From: Bifidobacteriaceae bacterium
Lineage (GTDB): Bacteria; Actinomycetota; Actinomycetes; Actinomycetales; WQXJ01
Direction of reading: 5' to 3'
Assembly: GCA_031265345.1 (NCBI GenBank)
Contig: JAISCU010000172.1
Coordinates: forward strand, 1 to 8,582
Length of the DNA: 8,582 nucleotides
Part shown: piece after piece, positions 1 to 5,889 of the stretch
How positions within the stretch are numbered: the first letter of the stretch is position 1
How the letters are laid out: each line of letters begins with the position of its first letter
Notes under the pieces: generated by a model
Databases searched by the model: none
The model's input: only the letters and a program-made list of their open reading frames with translations
Told to the model about the DNA's origin: nothing
Translations under genes and position numbers: made by a program

Positions 1-182
1 AACCGGCGCCCGGCGGGCGTCGGGCCTTGGCCCATCTGGACCACGGACAGCTTGCCCGACCCGCCCGGCGACGCCCCACACCGTCTCACCGGGCGCCGCC
101 GCCGCGACCTCCTCGGGAACCGGCCGCCGGTGCCGGGACGAATGGATGGCACCGCCCGGGCTCCTCAGCGGAACGACGCCCC
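1..182 (+). repeat. Dispersed repeat, copy A (blocks 2 and 3), cut by window edge
   Basis: Bases 1-60 match 8158-8217 (copy D) at 54 of 60 positions by hand alignment; this is called block 2 here. Bases 91-182 match 5951-6042 (copy C) at about 87 percent without gaps; this is called block 3. No convincing gene lies in 1-352: the open frames on both strands are unlike any family I know and are explained by the high GC. The left end of the repeat is probably outside the window, because in copy D block 2 is preceded by block 1. Confidence 0.8.
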
Positions 183-306
183 GACCAGCCCGACGGAAGG
201 GTCCGGCCCGAGGATGGGCCACCGACCCTGCGTTGGGGTTGAGCCGCCGCCCGCAGGTCACGCCCTGAGTCTCGGTCCAGCATCGACCGACCCCGTTCCT
301 GCCCCG

Positions 307-321
307 GCGCGGAGCCCGCGC
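307..321 (-). terminator. Hairpin just after the tcmP-like stop codon
   Basis: A perfect 6-bp inverted repeat, GCGCGG with loop AGC and CCGCGC, lies 31 bases beyond the stop codon of the minus-strand TcmP gene. No T-run follows on the transcribed strand, so it would be a U-less terminator or an mRNA 3' end stabiliser. In DNA this GC-rich such a stem can also occur by chance. Confidence 0.3.
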
Positions 322-352
322 GCTTCAATGCCAGTGGCCCTCGCGGTGAGGC

Positions 353-1597
353 TCAGGGTTGCTTCGCGCGGATGCTAACGGTCTTTCCCTTCGCGGGGGT
401 GAGGAACGAAGACGGCTTGCCGGTCTCGGTTGCGGACGGGTCTCGCCTGACTTCGATCCGCCCCGACCGTTCCATCTCTCTCCATTCCTCCCGGACCACG
501 TCTGGCTTGCAGATCACGCCATTCGACGCGTAGAAGGTGGCCATCGCCTCGTTGGCACCTGTGAATTCGCGCAACTCGGCGGTTGCGTGCCGGATGCGTT
601 TCTGGACTTCTGCGGGGTTGGCGATCGCGCCCTCGACGTCTTGATCGAACAGGCTGGCCTGGGCGTGGCCCGGCAGGTAGATGTACAGGTCGTCCGTCCG
701 CTTCATCATGTTCTCGGCCATGAGCACGCAGCCGTCGGGGTGGTTGGTGGCATGAACCATTCGGTATTTCGGCGGCTGGCGGCGGCCGAGCCGTATTGGC
801 ATCGACAGGACGTAGCGATACGCCTCGGACAGTTTGAGACGGTACGCCTCTGCAAAACGGCGCTCGGCCCCGTTCCCATCGATCTCGCCGCTTCGGTACG
901 CGTCAATTATCGTCTGCCAATAATCGCCGCCAGCGACCTCGTTGAGCAGGCCAACCGCCGGGCCGCCTGCATTTGATTCCATGGGGTCGATCAGTTCGTC
1001 GTCGGCCTCCACCAGCGCCCCGTCATGCTCGTACTTGACTTTCATGGCCCGACACGCCGCGCGGATGAAGCCGAACGAGTTGAGGTTTATCAACAGCTCG
1101 ACGCCTCTCGGACCCGTTCCCGTGTTCCTCAAACGCGTGATCAGACCATGCTCGAGGTTCTTGATCCCGAAAGGGTCGATGTACACGAACAGGTTCCCGC
1201 CGCGGGCCCTTGCTGCCAGCGCGGAAACCTCGCGCTCGAACCGGCCCTCGATGACCCTGAACGACACGCCGGGCGCCCATGCGCGCTCCCGCGCCTCCAG
1301 CACGGACGCCAAGTCATCACCGAACGCTGCCTCGACGAACGCCATCTCGATGCCGCGATGCTTCTGAATCTTGGTGCAGCGAATGCTGCTGTGAGCCGCC
1401 GCCAACGCGATCAAGGGCGAGCCCGGCTCGCCGTCCTCGAACTCGCCCCGCCCCGCGAAGCCGTCGACGTACAGGGTTGGCCGGCGGGTCGTGAGAATCT
1501 TCTGAAAGTACGCCCGCAGGTAGTGTCCAAGAAGGTCGTCTTTGACCCTTGACCAGGGTTTCTTCTCTTCCCAGAATCCTGCTTGGTCCTTAGCCAC
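353..1597 (-). CDS. tcmP: Three-Cys-motif partner protein TcmP
   Basis: TcmP proteins are defined by being encoded beside three-Cys-motif (DUF5131/Gp37-Gp68) proteins; the biochemical activity is not established. Visible here are the N-terminal motif FWEEKKPW (residues 8-15), the glycine-rich segment YVDGFAGRGEF (about 43-53), which resembles a Rossmann/methyltransferase-type loop, the stretch IEMAFVEA (83-90), and the DPFG motif (141-144). These together are typical of the family. I chose the GTG at 1597, giving 414 residues, because the family motif starts a few residues in and AAGGTGG lies about 8 bases upstream. An in-frame ATG at 1648 would add 17 residues lying inside the upstream gene. 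The start overlaps the end of the DUF5131 gene by 8 bp, so the two are surely co-transcribed and probably translationally coupled. No frameshift or missing motif is seen. Confidence 0.9.
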   Translation of the reverse strand: MAKDQAGFWEEKKPWSRVKDDLLGHYLRAYFQKILTTRRPTLYVDGFAGRGEFEDGEPGSPLIALAAAHSSIRCTKIQKHRGIEMAFVEAAFGDDLASVLEARERAWAPGVSFRVIEGRFEREVSALAARARGGNLFVYIDPFGIKNLEHGLITRLRNTGTGPRGVELLINLNSFGFIRAACRAMKVKYEHDGALVEADDELIDPMESNAGGPAVGLLNEVAGGDYWQTIIDAYRSGEIDGNGAERRFAEAYRLKLSEAYRYVLSMPIRLGRRQPPKYRMVHATNHPDGCVLMAENMMKRTDDLYIYLPGHAQASLFDQDVEGAIANPAEVQKRIRHATAELREFTGANEAMATFYASNGVICKPDVVREEWREMERSGRIEVRRDPSATETGKPSSFLTPAKGKTVSIRAKQP

Positions 1598-2339
1598 CGT
1601 TGGCCGCCACCTTCGGGTAGCCGTCCCAAGTTCTGCCGTCCAATTCACGGCCTTCCACTTTGGGCGACCTGCCGCCCCATTGTTTGAAGAAGAACGGCAC
1701 GCCGTGCGCCAGGCAGTTGTCGCGGATTCCGCGCGCCCACGACACGTCCATCGGGCGGGCGCCAGGCCCCGACTCGCCTCCAGCGATCACCCAATCGATG
1801 CCGTCAAGATTGAGCTCAGTGAGGTCACCGAGCAGCGGCTCGCAGGACAAGAACCGGACCGCCGAAGGGATCTGACGTAGTTGGTCGACGCGGTGGGCAA
1901 CGTCCATGGTCTCCACCGACACGCCCAGCCAAAGGTTTGCCGGCCAGTCGATGCTGGCGGCGAGCTTGCGTGCCCTGACGGCCCGTTTCGTCAGTACCTG
2001 GTAGGTGTGCTGCGGTGTGTCCCGGATCACCGCCATGATCTCGCTGATGAAGCTCAAAGTGACTTTGGCGTGAAACAGGTCCGACATGGAGTTGACGAAC
2101 ACCATCCGGTGCCCCGTCCAGGAGTACGGCGCGTCGAGGACTTCCGGGTGCATCGCCAACCCGAAGCCAGGCCCGGAAGTGCGCGGGTCGCCATCGGTCT
2201 GGTACTGGGGAGTCCCCATCGCCTTGAGGCGCCTGGCCATCGTCAGCGCATAACAGTGATCGCAACCGGGTGAGATCCGGTCGCAACCAGTCACAGGGTT
2301 CCAAGTGAAGTCAGTCCACTCGATACTTGTCTTCTTCAC
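1590..2339 (-). CDS. Three-Cys-motif protein, DUF5131 (phage Gp37/Gp68 family)
   Basis: A 249-residue protein of the DUF5131 family, described from phage (Gp37/Gp68) and from bacterial accessory regions. The defining cysteines are C19, C26 and C29 in GCDRISPGCDHCYA, a C-x6-C-x2-C arrangement that suggests an iron-sulfur or zinc site of radical-SAM flavour; this is inferred from the motif. Other family landmarks are IEWTDFTWNPVTGC (6-19), VNSMSDLFH (82-90), SCEPLLGD (about 155-162), VIAGGESGPGARPMD (174-188) and FFFKQWGG (206-213). The GTG at 2339 is chosen because the family starts with this IEWTDFTWNP segment and a GAGGA ribosome site lies 7 bases before it. The open frame continues upstream to 2795, but that extension is repeat B read backwards. 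It is the first gene of an operon with tcmP; the function is unknown, possibly nucleic-acid modification or defence. Confidence 0.92.
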   Translation of the reverse strand: MKKTSIEWTDFTWNPVTGCDRISPGCDHCYALTMARRLKAMGTPQYQTDGDPRTSGPGFGLAMHPEVLDAPYSWTGHRMVFVNSMSDLFHAKVTLSFISEIMAVIRDTPQHTYQVLTKRAVRARKLAASIDWPANLWLGVSVETMDVAHRVDQLRQIPSAVRFLSCEPLLGDLTELNLDGIDWVIAGGESGPGARPMDVSWARGIRDNCLAHGVPFFFKQWGGRSPKVEGRELDGRTWDGYPKVAANGG

Positions 2340-2436
2340 TCGCAAGTCCTCGCTTCCAGTTCCGCCACGACCACTCTTCCACCAAGGAGGCGATGTGCCG
2401 TGTACCCGACTCGCGCGCCGCATCATCACAACGACC

Positions 2437-2465
2437 ATCATGCATTGAAGGTCTGACACCGTGAA
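2437..2465 (-). promoter_or_regulatory. Possible promoter of the DUF5131-tcmP operon
   Basis: Reading the minus strand, TTCACG (2465-2460), a 17-base spacer and CATGAT (2442-2437) form a moderate sigma-70-type match about 100 bases before the GTG start. The region is the least GC-rich part of this gap. No stronger candidate is seen closer to the gene. It rests on hexamer resemblance only. Confidence 0.3.
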
Positions 2466-2481
2466 GCGAAGGCTGGCCATT

Positions 2482-2508
2482 GCGGGCGTGGGTTCTAACA
2501 ACGCCCGC
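2482..2508. promoter_or_regulatory. 8-bp perfect inverted repeat upstream of the tcmP operon
   Basis: GCGGGCGT (2482-2489) and ACGCCCGC (2501-2508) are perfect inverted copies around an 11-base centre that itself holds GTT..AAC. It lies upstream of the suggested minus-strand promoter and just before repeat B. It could be an operator, a terminator without a T-run, or a folded recombination site. The sequence alone does not decide. Confidence 0.35.
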
Positions 2509-2567
2509 CAAGGACCACTGCCGTCATGGGCGAGGCTCCGCGGCCCACGCGAGCGGCCTGCCCGCCA

Positions 2568-2756
2568 GAGGCGGAGAGCCGGCCCGGCGGCATCGTGCGA
2601 GGGATGCTTGACACTGTTGCCCGCGAGCTGGGCGCCGAGCAGTCGGCGCTCGGGGCTGGGGAACCGACGCCTGGCGACCGCGCGCTCCCGGCAACGGCTC
2701 GAACCTGTCCGGTGCGGGCGGGGTGGCCGCCACTTGCCCGCAACCTGGACCACCCG
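2568..2756 (+). repeat. Dispersed repeat, copy B (blocks 1 and 4)
   Basis: Block 1 here (2568-2652) shares its first 31 bases exactly with copy C (from 5890). Over 68 aligned bases B and C differ at about 8 positions, and copy D (8067-8149) is similarly close. Block 4 (2690-2756) begins with the 15 bases GGCAACGGCTCGAAC, found exactly in copy D at 8325-8339. It continues with weaker similarity (about 74 percent over 38 bases) to 8398-8435. Copy B lacks blocks 2 and 3. It stops at a ribosome binding site, directly before an RHH gene. The gap 2466-2770 contains nothing else that looks coding. Confidence 0.8.
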
Positions 2757-2770
2757 AAGGAGGACTGACC

Positions 2771-3050
2771 ATAGGCAACTACGCGTCGCGGCCACCGGCG
2801 TCGCTATTCGAGTTCGCTCGCGGCGTGGATTGGGAGCGCTCCATGGGACGCGAGCCCCGACTCCCGAGCGGGCCGCGCAGACTCGGCAGGACGTGGGCGC
2901 GGTCGGCCCGGACGGGGCGCTGGCCCGACGCAGGTGGTGCCAGTGCGATTGACGCTAGAAGAACTGGGATTGGTCGACTCGCTCGCGGGCCACGAGGGCA
3001 AGAGCCGCTCCGACGTGCTGCGCGAGGCTTTGATGACGTACGCGGCGTGA
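2771..3050 (+). pseudogene. Ribbon-helix-helix (CopG-like) antitoxin, decayed: ATA start and frameshift
   Basis: The C-terminal part, read from about 2898 to the TGA at 3048-3050, gives GRPGRGAGPTQVVPVRLT followed by an LEELGLVDSLAG helix and KSRSDVLREAL. This is the beta strand plus two helices of an RHH DNA-binding antitoxin. It would bind its own promoter and neutralise a toxin. The N-terminal part lies in another frame: a strong GAAGGAGG site (2756-2763), 7 bases, then ATA (2771) reading IGNYASRPPASLFEFARGVDW. A start changed from ATG to ATA and a frameshift between about 2890 and 2930 explain both halves. Alternatively a short functional RHH peptide starts at GTG 2934 (38 residues), but that start has no good ribosome site. 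No cognate toxin gene follows; DR1 starts 7 bases after the stop. I am confident of the RHH fold and less so of the history. Confidence 0.6.
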
Positions 3051-3056
3051 AAGCCC

Positions 3057-3091
3057 ACGCCTCAGCCCCCAAAGCTAACTAGACCCACCCG
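3057..3091 (+). repeat. Short direct repeat DR1
   Basis: This 35-base segment recurs at 4554-4590, differing only by two single-base insertions. The shared part includes CCCAAAGCTAACTAGACCC. The two copies flank, in the same orientation, the 1.46 kb holding the nucleotidyltransferase module. Copy 1 starts 7 bases after the stop of the decayed RHH gene. Confidence 0.85.
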
Positions 3092-3141
3092 GCGTCGCGT
3101 CCGCCTCGACCGACGTCTGGTCCGACGGACTCCCAGCCATG

Positions 3142-3160
3142 AACCGCGCCCTTGGCGGTT
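3142..3160. other. Small hairpin (6-bp stem, 7-base loop)
   Basis: AACCGC (3142-3147) pairs perfectly with GCGGTT (3155-3160). It lies between DR1 and the 163-residue gene and could end transcripts from the RHH gene, but no T-run follows. The rest of 3092-3230 shows nothing recognisable. Confidence 0.25.
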
Positions 3161-3230
3161 GCTCACCACCTGCGCCTCGGTGACGGTCGTGTCGCAGGCG
3201 CCATCGGGAGGCTTGACGCCCCCCAAATGC

Positions 3231-3254
3231 GAGGACCCGCCGGGACGGGTCCTC
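3231..3254. promoter_or_regulatory. Perfect 9-bp inverted repeat before the nucleotidyltransferase operon
   Basis: GAGGACCCG (3231-3239), loop CCGGGA, CGGGTCCTC (3246-3254); a tenth C-G pair extends the stem. It ends 58 bases upstream of the ATG at 3313. This is a usual place for a TA operator, and it could equally be a terminator for upstream transcription. A weak extended -10 (TGC followed by GAGAAT, 3279-3287) lies between it and the gene. Confidence 0.45.
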
Positions 3255-3312
3255 GGCCGGACCTCGCGGGTGTGGTTCTGCGAGAATGGGAGCCTAGGGA
3301 AGGAGTGCTGTG

Positions 3313-3804
3313 ATGGTCTACCGAGGCGATGTGCTGCCGGTCGGCGCGCTGCTGGAGCACGCGCTGTCCGCCCCGGCCGCGCGGCCAGCCGCGGCGGTGG
3401 GGGTGCGCCACACCGCCGCGGGCAACGCTGCCCTGTGCGCCGCTTTGGTCGCCGCGGGGGAGCCGCCGGATCAGGGCTGGCGGTTCGGCGTGCTGCAAAC
3501 GCTGGACGACTACGCCTCCACTCTGTGCCGGGGCGGACCGTCGTTGGCAGCCCAGGTGTTCGCCGACGAGCCGGCGCCGACCGGCTGCCCCGCGCTTGAC
3601 GCGGCGTTCGCGGCCCTCGCGGAGCACCTCGCGGGGAGGGACGGCTGGCCGGCCCCGGCGTGGGCCGCGGATCCCGAGCGCCGGGCGGACGCCTGGTGTC
3701 CGGACGTCCCCGCGATCTTCCGGGCGGAGGCGGAACGCGACAGCCCGCCAGCGTTCCGGCGTCGCGGCATCTGGATCACCGCCCGCTCACTGGAGCGGGC
3801 ATGA
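3313..3804 (+). CDS. Uncharacterised 163-residue partner of a DUF6036-type nucleotidyltransferase
   Basis: I recognise this only as the kind of small protein found just upstream of DUF6036 nucleotidyltransferases in actinobacteria; no named domain is evident. It is alanine-rich and largely helical by composition, with no signal peptide or membrane segment. It ends in a basic tract and a conserved-looking tail, FRRRGIWITARSLERA (148-163). The ATG at 3313 is preferred over the GTG at 3310 because AAGGAG (3300-3305) is then 7 bases away. Its TGA overlaps the next gene's ATG (ATGA at 3801-3804), a coupled arrangement typical of TA operons. This gene is intact while its partner is broken. Whether it acts as antitoxin or toxin cannot be read from the sequence. 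Confidence 0.75.
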   Translation: MVYRGDVLPVGALLEHALSAPAARPAAAVGVRHTAAGNAALCAALVAAGEPPDQGWRFGVLQTLDDYASTLCRGGPSLAAQVFADEPAPTGCPALDAAFAALAEHLAGRDGWPAPAWAADPERRADAWCPDVPAIFRAEAERDSPPAFRRRGIWITARSLERA

Positions 3805-4348
3805 GCACTCCCGGCGGTCGCGTATTGGACGGGCGGGCGGTGCTCAGCCTGTTCGCGGAACTGTCCGACAGGCTCTAAGCGGAGGGGCTGCGCGCCCAGC
3901 TGTTCGTGGTCGGCGGCGCCGCTATGGCGCCCCCTACGACCAGGGCCGCCTCACCCGCGACGTGGACGCCGTGTTCGCGCCCGCGCCCGAGATCCGCCGG
4001 ATAGCGGAGGCGATGGGCTCGGACCTCGCCTTGGAGCCGGACTGGCTGAACGACGCCGCGAAGGGGTTCATGCCCGGCCCGGACGATGCGCCGACGACGG
4101 TGTTCGAGTCCGAGTCGCTGCTGGTCCAGGCGCCGTCCGCGGAGTACTTGTTGGCGATGAAGCTGTTCGCTTCGCGCGGGGAACGAGACCTTGACGACGC
4201 CGGCTTGCTGTTCGCCCGGCTCGGATACGCCAGCGTCGAAGAAGGCGTCGGCTTGTTGACGCGGTTCTACCCTGCCGCCAGGCTGCTGCCCAGGCACCGT
4301 TTCATCCTGGAAGACGTGGTCCGGCGGGCTGCCGCTCGATCTGCCTAG
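3801..4348 (+). pseudogene. DUF6036-like nucleotidyltransferase, broken by a stop and a 1-base deletion
   Basis: The family is a minimal nucleotidyltransferase fold often found in TA-like pairs. Repaired in thought, the product is about 182 residues, near the family's usual size. It shows LFVVGGAAMA (the GG motif), then YDQGRLTRDVDAVFAP (the D-x-D metal-binding pair), then SAEYLLAMKLFASRGERDLDD in the C-terminal helices. Two lesions are visible. A TAA at 3876-3878 sits in the starting frame, and the protein sequence reads on sensibly in that frame on both sides. Near 3927-3934, eight bases stand between ATG and TAC where nine would keep the frame, so one base is missing. After that the coding continues to TAG at 4346. 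The product is thus a 25-residue peptide. The start is fixed by the ATGA overlap with the upstream gene. Confidence 0.8.
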
Positions 4349-4553
4349 CGTCGTGCGGCCAAGCGCCCGCCGGACGGTCCGATGGCGCGGCGCGCGGCCG
4401 AGAGGCTTGTCGCGAGCTGGCCGGCCGCCACTCGGTCGCACCGCATGCGGTCATGAACCTGGGAGATGCCTCCGCGGCGCACCGACCGAAGTCCGGATTG
4501 GAGTTCCCGGCCTGGTCTAACGTGTTGCACGTAAGGGGTGTGCTTCGGTTCCT
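4349..4553. other. Gene-free stretch after the nucleotidyltransferase relic
   Basis: No reading frame here resembles a protein family on either strand. A short inverted repeat, ACGTG-TTG-CACGT, lies around 4520-4532 beside a TCTAAC sequence; its role is unknown. The stretch ends at DR2. Confidence 0.5.
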
Positions 4554-4590
4554 ACGCCTCAGCCTCCCAAAGCTAACTAGACCCCACCCG
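4554..4590 (+). repeat. Short direct repeat DR2
   Basis: Second copy of the sequence at 3057-3091, same orientation, 37 bases, identical apart from two extra single bases (one T, one C). It lies 69 bases before the operator of the HTH-PIN module. With DR1 it brackets the nucleotidyltransferase module. Confidence 0.85.
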
Positions 4591-4658
4591 CCTGTGGCTT
4601 TGACCGTCGGACACCGCGGTCTTTCGCTGCGCGAGATCCCCAGATGCAACTGGAAGCC

Positions 4659-4685
4659 GCACAGATGAGACTGCGTTATCTGTGC
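4659..4685. promoter_or_regulatory. Operator-like inverted repeat of the HTH-PIN operon
   Basis: GCACAGAT (4659-4666) and ATCTGTGC (4678-4685) form a perfect 8-bp inverted repeat with an 11-base centre. It ends 9 bases before the -10 box and covers the expected -35 region. This is where a TA antitoxin binds to repress its own operon. That the HTH antitoxin encoded next binds here is inference. Confidence 0.65.
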
Positions 4686-4694
4686 ACTGCCGTG

Positions 4695-4700
4695 TATGAT
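4695..4700 (+). promoter_or_regulatory. -10 box TATGAT, leaderless-type promoter
   Basis: TATGAT is separated by six bases (TGGGGC) from the ATG at 4707, so transcription would start at or next to the A of the start codon. This is the TANNNT-plus-leaderless layout frequent in actinobacteria. No good -35 hexamer is present, and the operator occupies that position. The weak GGGG before the ATG is not a convincing ribosome site, which fits a leaderless message. Confidence 0.6.
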
Positions 4701-4706
4701 TGGGGC

Positions 4707-5057
4707 ATGATCGAAGCGATGACGCTGGAGCCTGAATTGGTGTCCGCCGGGAACGCCGACCCGCCTTGGGCGACCAGCCTGCTCGACTACGTTCGCCGGG
4801 CCGGCGAGGCCGGAGAGACCGTCACGGTGACGAGCAAGCCGAAGATGATGACGCCCTCCCAAGTGGCCCGCGGGCTGATGATGTCCCGATCCACGGTCTC
4901 CAGGAAGATCGCCGCCGGGGACATCCACTCCGTCAAGGTCGGCAACCGGCACCGCATCCCCTACCAGGAGTACCGCCGGGTCTGGGAGCAGACGATGGGC
5001 GTCCTCGCCGACGCGTGGGCGGCGGACGCCGAGGCTGAGCTCTTCGGCGATGGCTGA
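4707..5057 (+). CDS. Antitoxin with excisionase-type helix-turn-helix domain
   Basis: A 116-residue antitoxin expected to bind its own operator and block the PIN toxin encoded next. Residues 48-89, from MTPSQVARGLMMSRSTVSR through the segment KVGNRHRIPYQEYRR, match the winged-helix MerR-like/excisionase pattern (helix-turn-helix, then a wing of the form V-G-x-R-x-R-I-P). The N-terminal 45 residues and the acidic C-terminal helix (about 91-116, ending ADAEAELFGDG) are the probable dimer and toxin contacts; this is inferred. The ATG at 4707 is chosen because the -10 box fits a leaderless start there; ATG 4719 is the alternative. It overlaps the toxin gene by 8 bp, so expression is coupled. An upstream in-frame extension to 4644 would run across the operator and promoter and is rejected. 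Confidence 0.85.
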   Translation: MIEAMTLEPELVSAGNADPPWATSLLDYVRRAGEAGETVTVTSKPKMMTPSQVARGLMMSRSTVSRKIAAGDIHSVKVGNRHRIPYQEYRRVWEQTMGVLADAWAADAEAELFGDG

Positions 5058-5718
5058 CGACAAGGCCCGCGTCTTCCTCGACAGCAACATCTTGGCGAAG
5101 CCGGTCACCCGTTCGCTGCTCATGTTCGCCGCAGACGCGAGCGGCTACTCGGTCACCTGGAGCGCCTATGCGGAGCGTGAAGGCGACAGCCACCTTCGCG
5201 GATCGGCGGAGTCGCTCGGCCGCGTCCGAGCGATGGCCGAGATGTCGCTCTCCGCTGCCGGGAGGGAACCGAACCGCTTCCAGGGCACCAGCCTCAAAGA
5301 CCGCCAGATCCTTGCCGACGCGATGGCCGCCCATGCGCACTTTCTCGTCACAGAAGACGTGGACGACTTCGGCTCGGCCGATCTGACCGCATCCGGAATC
5401 ACGGCCGTCAATCACGACCTGTTCCTCTCGGAGCGGACGACTCGCCTGGGCTACGCACGAGCGCTCAGGCTCCTATCCGAGCGCATGACCAATCCTCCCC
5501 GAACCCCAGAGCAACTCCACGTGGCGCTCGGCAAGTCCCATCCCCTGACCGTGGCCGCCCACCGCCTGTCTTTCGATGCCGAACCGCTACCCGCTACCGA
5601 CAACCCGCCAGCTCAGACGTACCGAGGCTGCCGCTGCCTCCGCTGCCTCAAGGCGGACCAGTCCCTGACTCTGGGCGTTTGCGCCGAGTGTCGAGCGAAC
5701 CACCAACGGCTCCCATGA
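5050..5718 (+). CDS. PIN-domain ribonuclease toxin with C-terminal Cys cluster
   Basis: A PIN-domain protein, very likely the RNA-cleaving toxin of the pair. The acidic residues expected in the metal site are visible: D11 in VFLDSNIL, E42 in SAYAERE, D84 or D90 in LKDRQILADAM, and D103/D105/D106 in LVTEDVDDF. The PIN core ends near residue 130. A helical extension follows (about 131-175). The tail then carries C194, C196, C199, C211 and C214, where CLRC and CAEC form a CxxC-x11-CxxC pattern like a zinc ribbon. At 222 residues it is longer than the usual 130-150-residue VapC, and the tail accounts for most of the excess. ATG 5050 lies inside the end of the antitoxin gene (8-bp overlap), so it is probably translated by coupling. 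No lesion is seen; the pair appears functional. Confidence 0.87.
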   Translation: MADDKARVFLDSNILAKPVTRSLLMFAADASGYSVTWSAYAEREGDSHLRGSAESLGRVRAMAEMSLSAAGREPNRFQGTSLKDRQILADAMAAHAHFLVTEDVDDFGSADLTASGITAVNHDLFLSERTTRLGYARALRLLSERMTNPPRTPEQLHVALGKSHPLTVAAHRLSFDAEPLPATDNPPAQTYRGCRCLRCLKADQSLTLGVCAECRANHQRLP

Positions 5719-5787
5719 GCCACGCGGGACACCGACTCGGGTCGAGGATAGAGCGGGCAGACGGCATCGACCGAATCCGCGACGGCC

Positions 5788-5801
5788 GGTGCCGCGGCAC
5801 C
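5788..5801. other. 14-bp perfect palindrome after the PIN gene
   Basis: GGTGCCGCGGCACC reads the same on both strands and lies 70 bases beyond the PIN stop codon. It could be a transcription end signal or a protein site. The rest of 5719-5889 shows no gene. Confidence 0.3.
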
Positions 5802-5889
5802 TGGACCGCCGCGTGTCCCTTGGACCGGGCGTGACCGACCCCGCGGGGCGCGTCCTGTACGGCCAGTCGACGGCCGGCTTGCCCGCGGA

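Noticed and set aside
359..1552. Long plus-strand open frames opposite tcmP
   Set aside because: They are complementary shadows of a gene with clear family motifs on the minus strand; typical of high-GC DNA.
2311..2445. A 44-residue minus-strand open frame from ATG 2445 overlapping the start of the DUF5131 gene
   Set aside because: No ribosome site, weak codon preference, and its start coincides with the suggested -10 box; no family resemblance.
2608..2613. Consensus -35 hexamer TTGACA in repeat copy B
   Set aside because: No -10 box at the right distance, and the hexamer is not kept in copies C and D (TTCACG, TTCACA).
2340..2795. N-terminal extension of the DUF5131 protein up to 2795
   Set aside because: The family starts at the IEWTDFTWNP segment, a good ribosome site precedes GTG 2339, and the extension is repeat B translated backwards.
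4302..5123. A 273-residue minus-strand open frame opposite the HTH antitoxin
   Set aside because: It is a shadow of the antitoxin and of the operator region; no family features.
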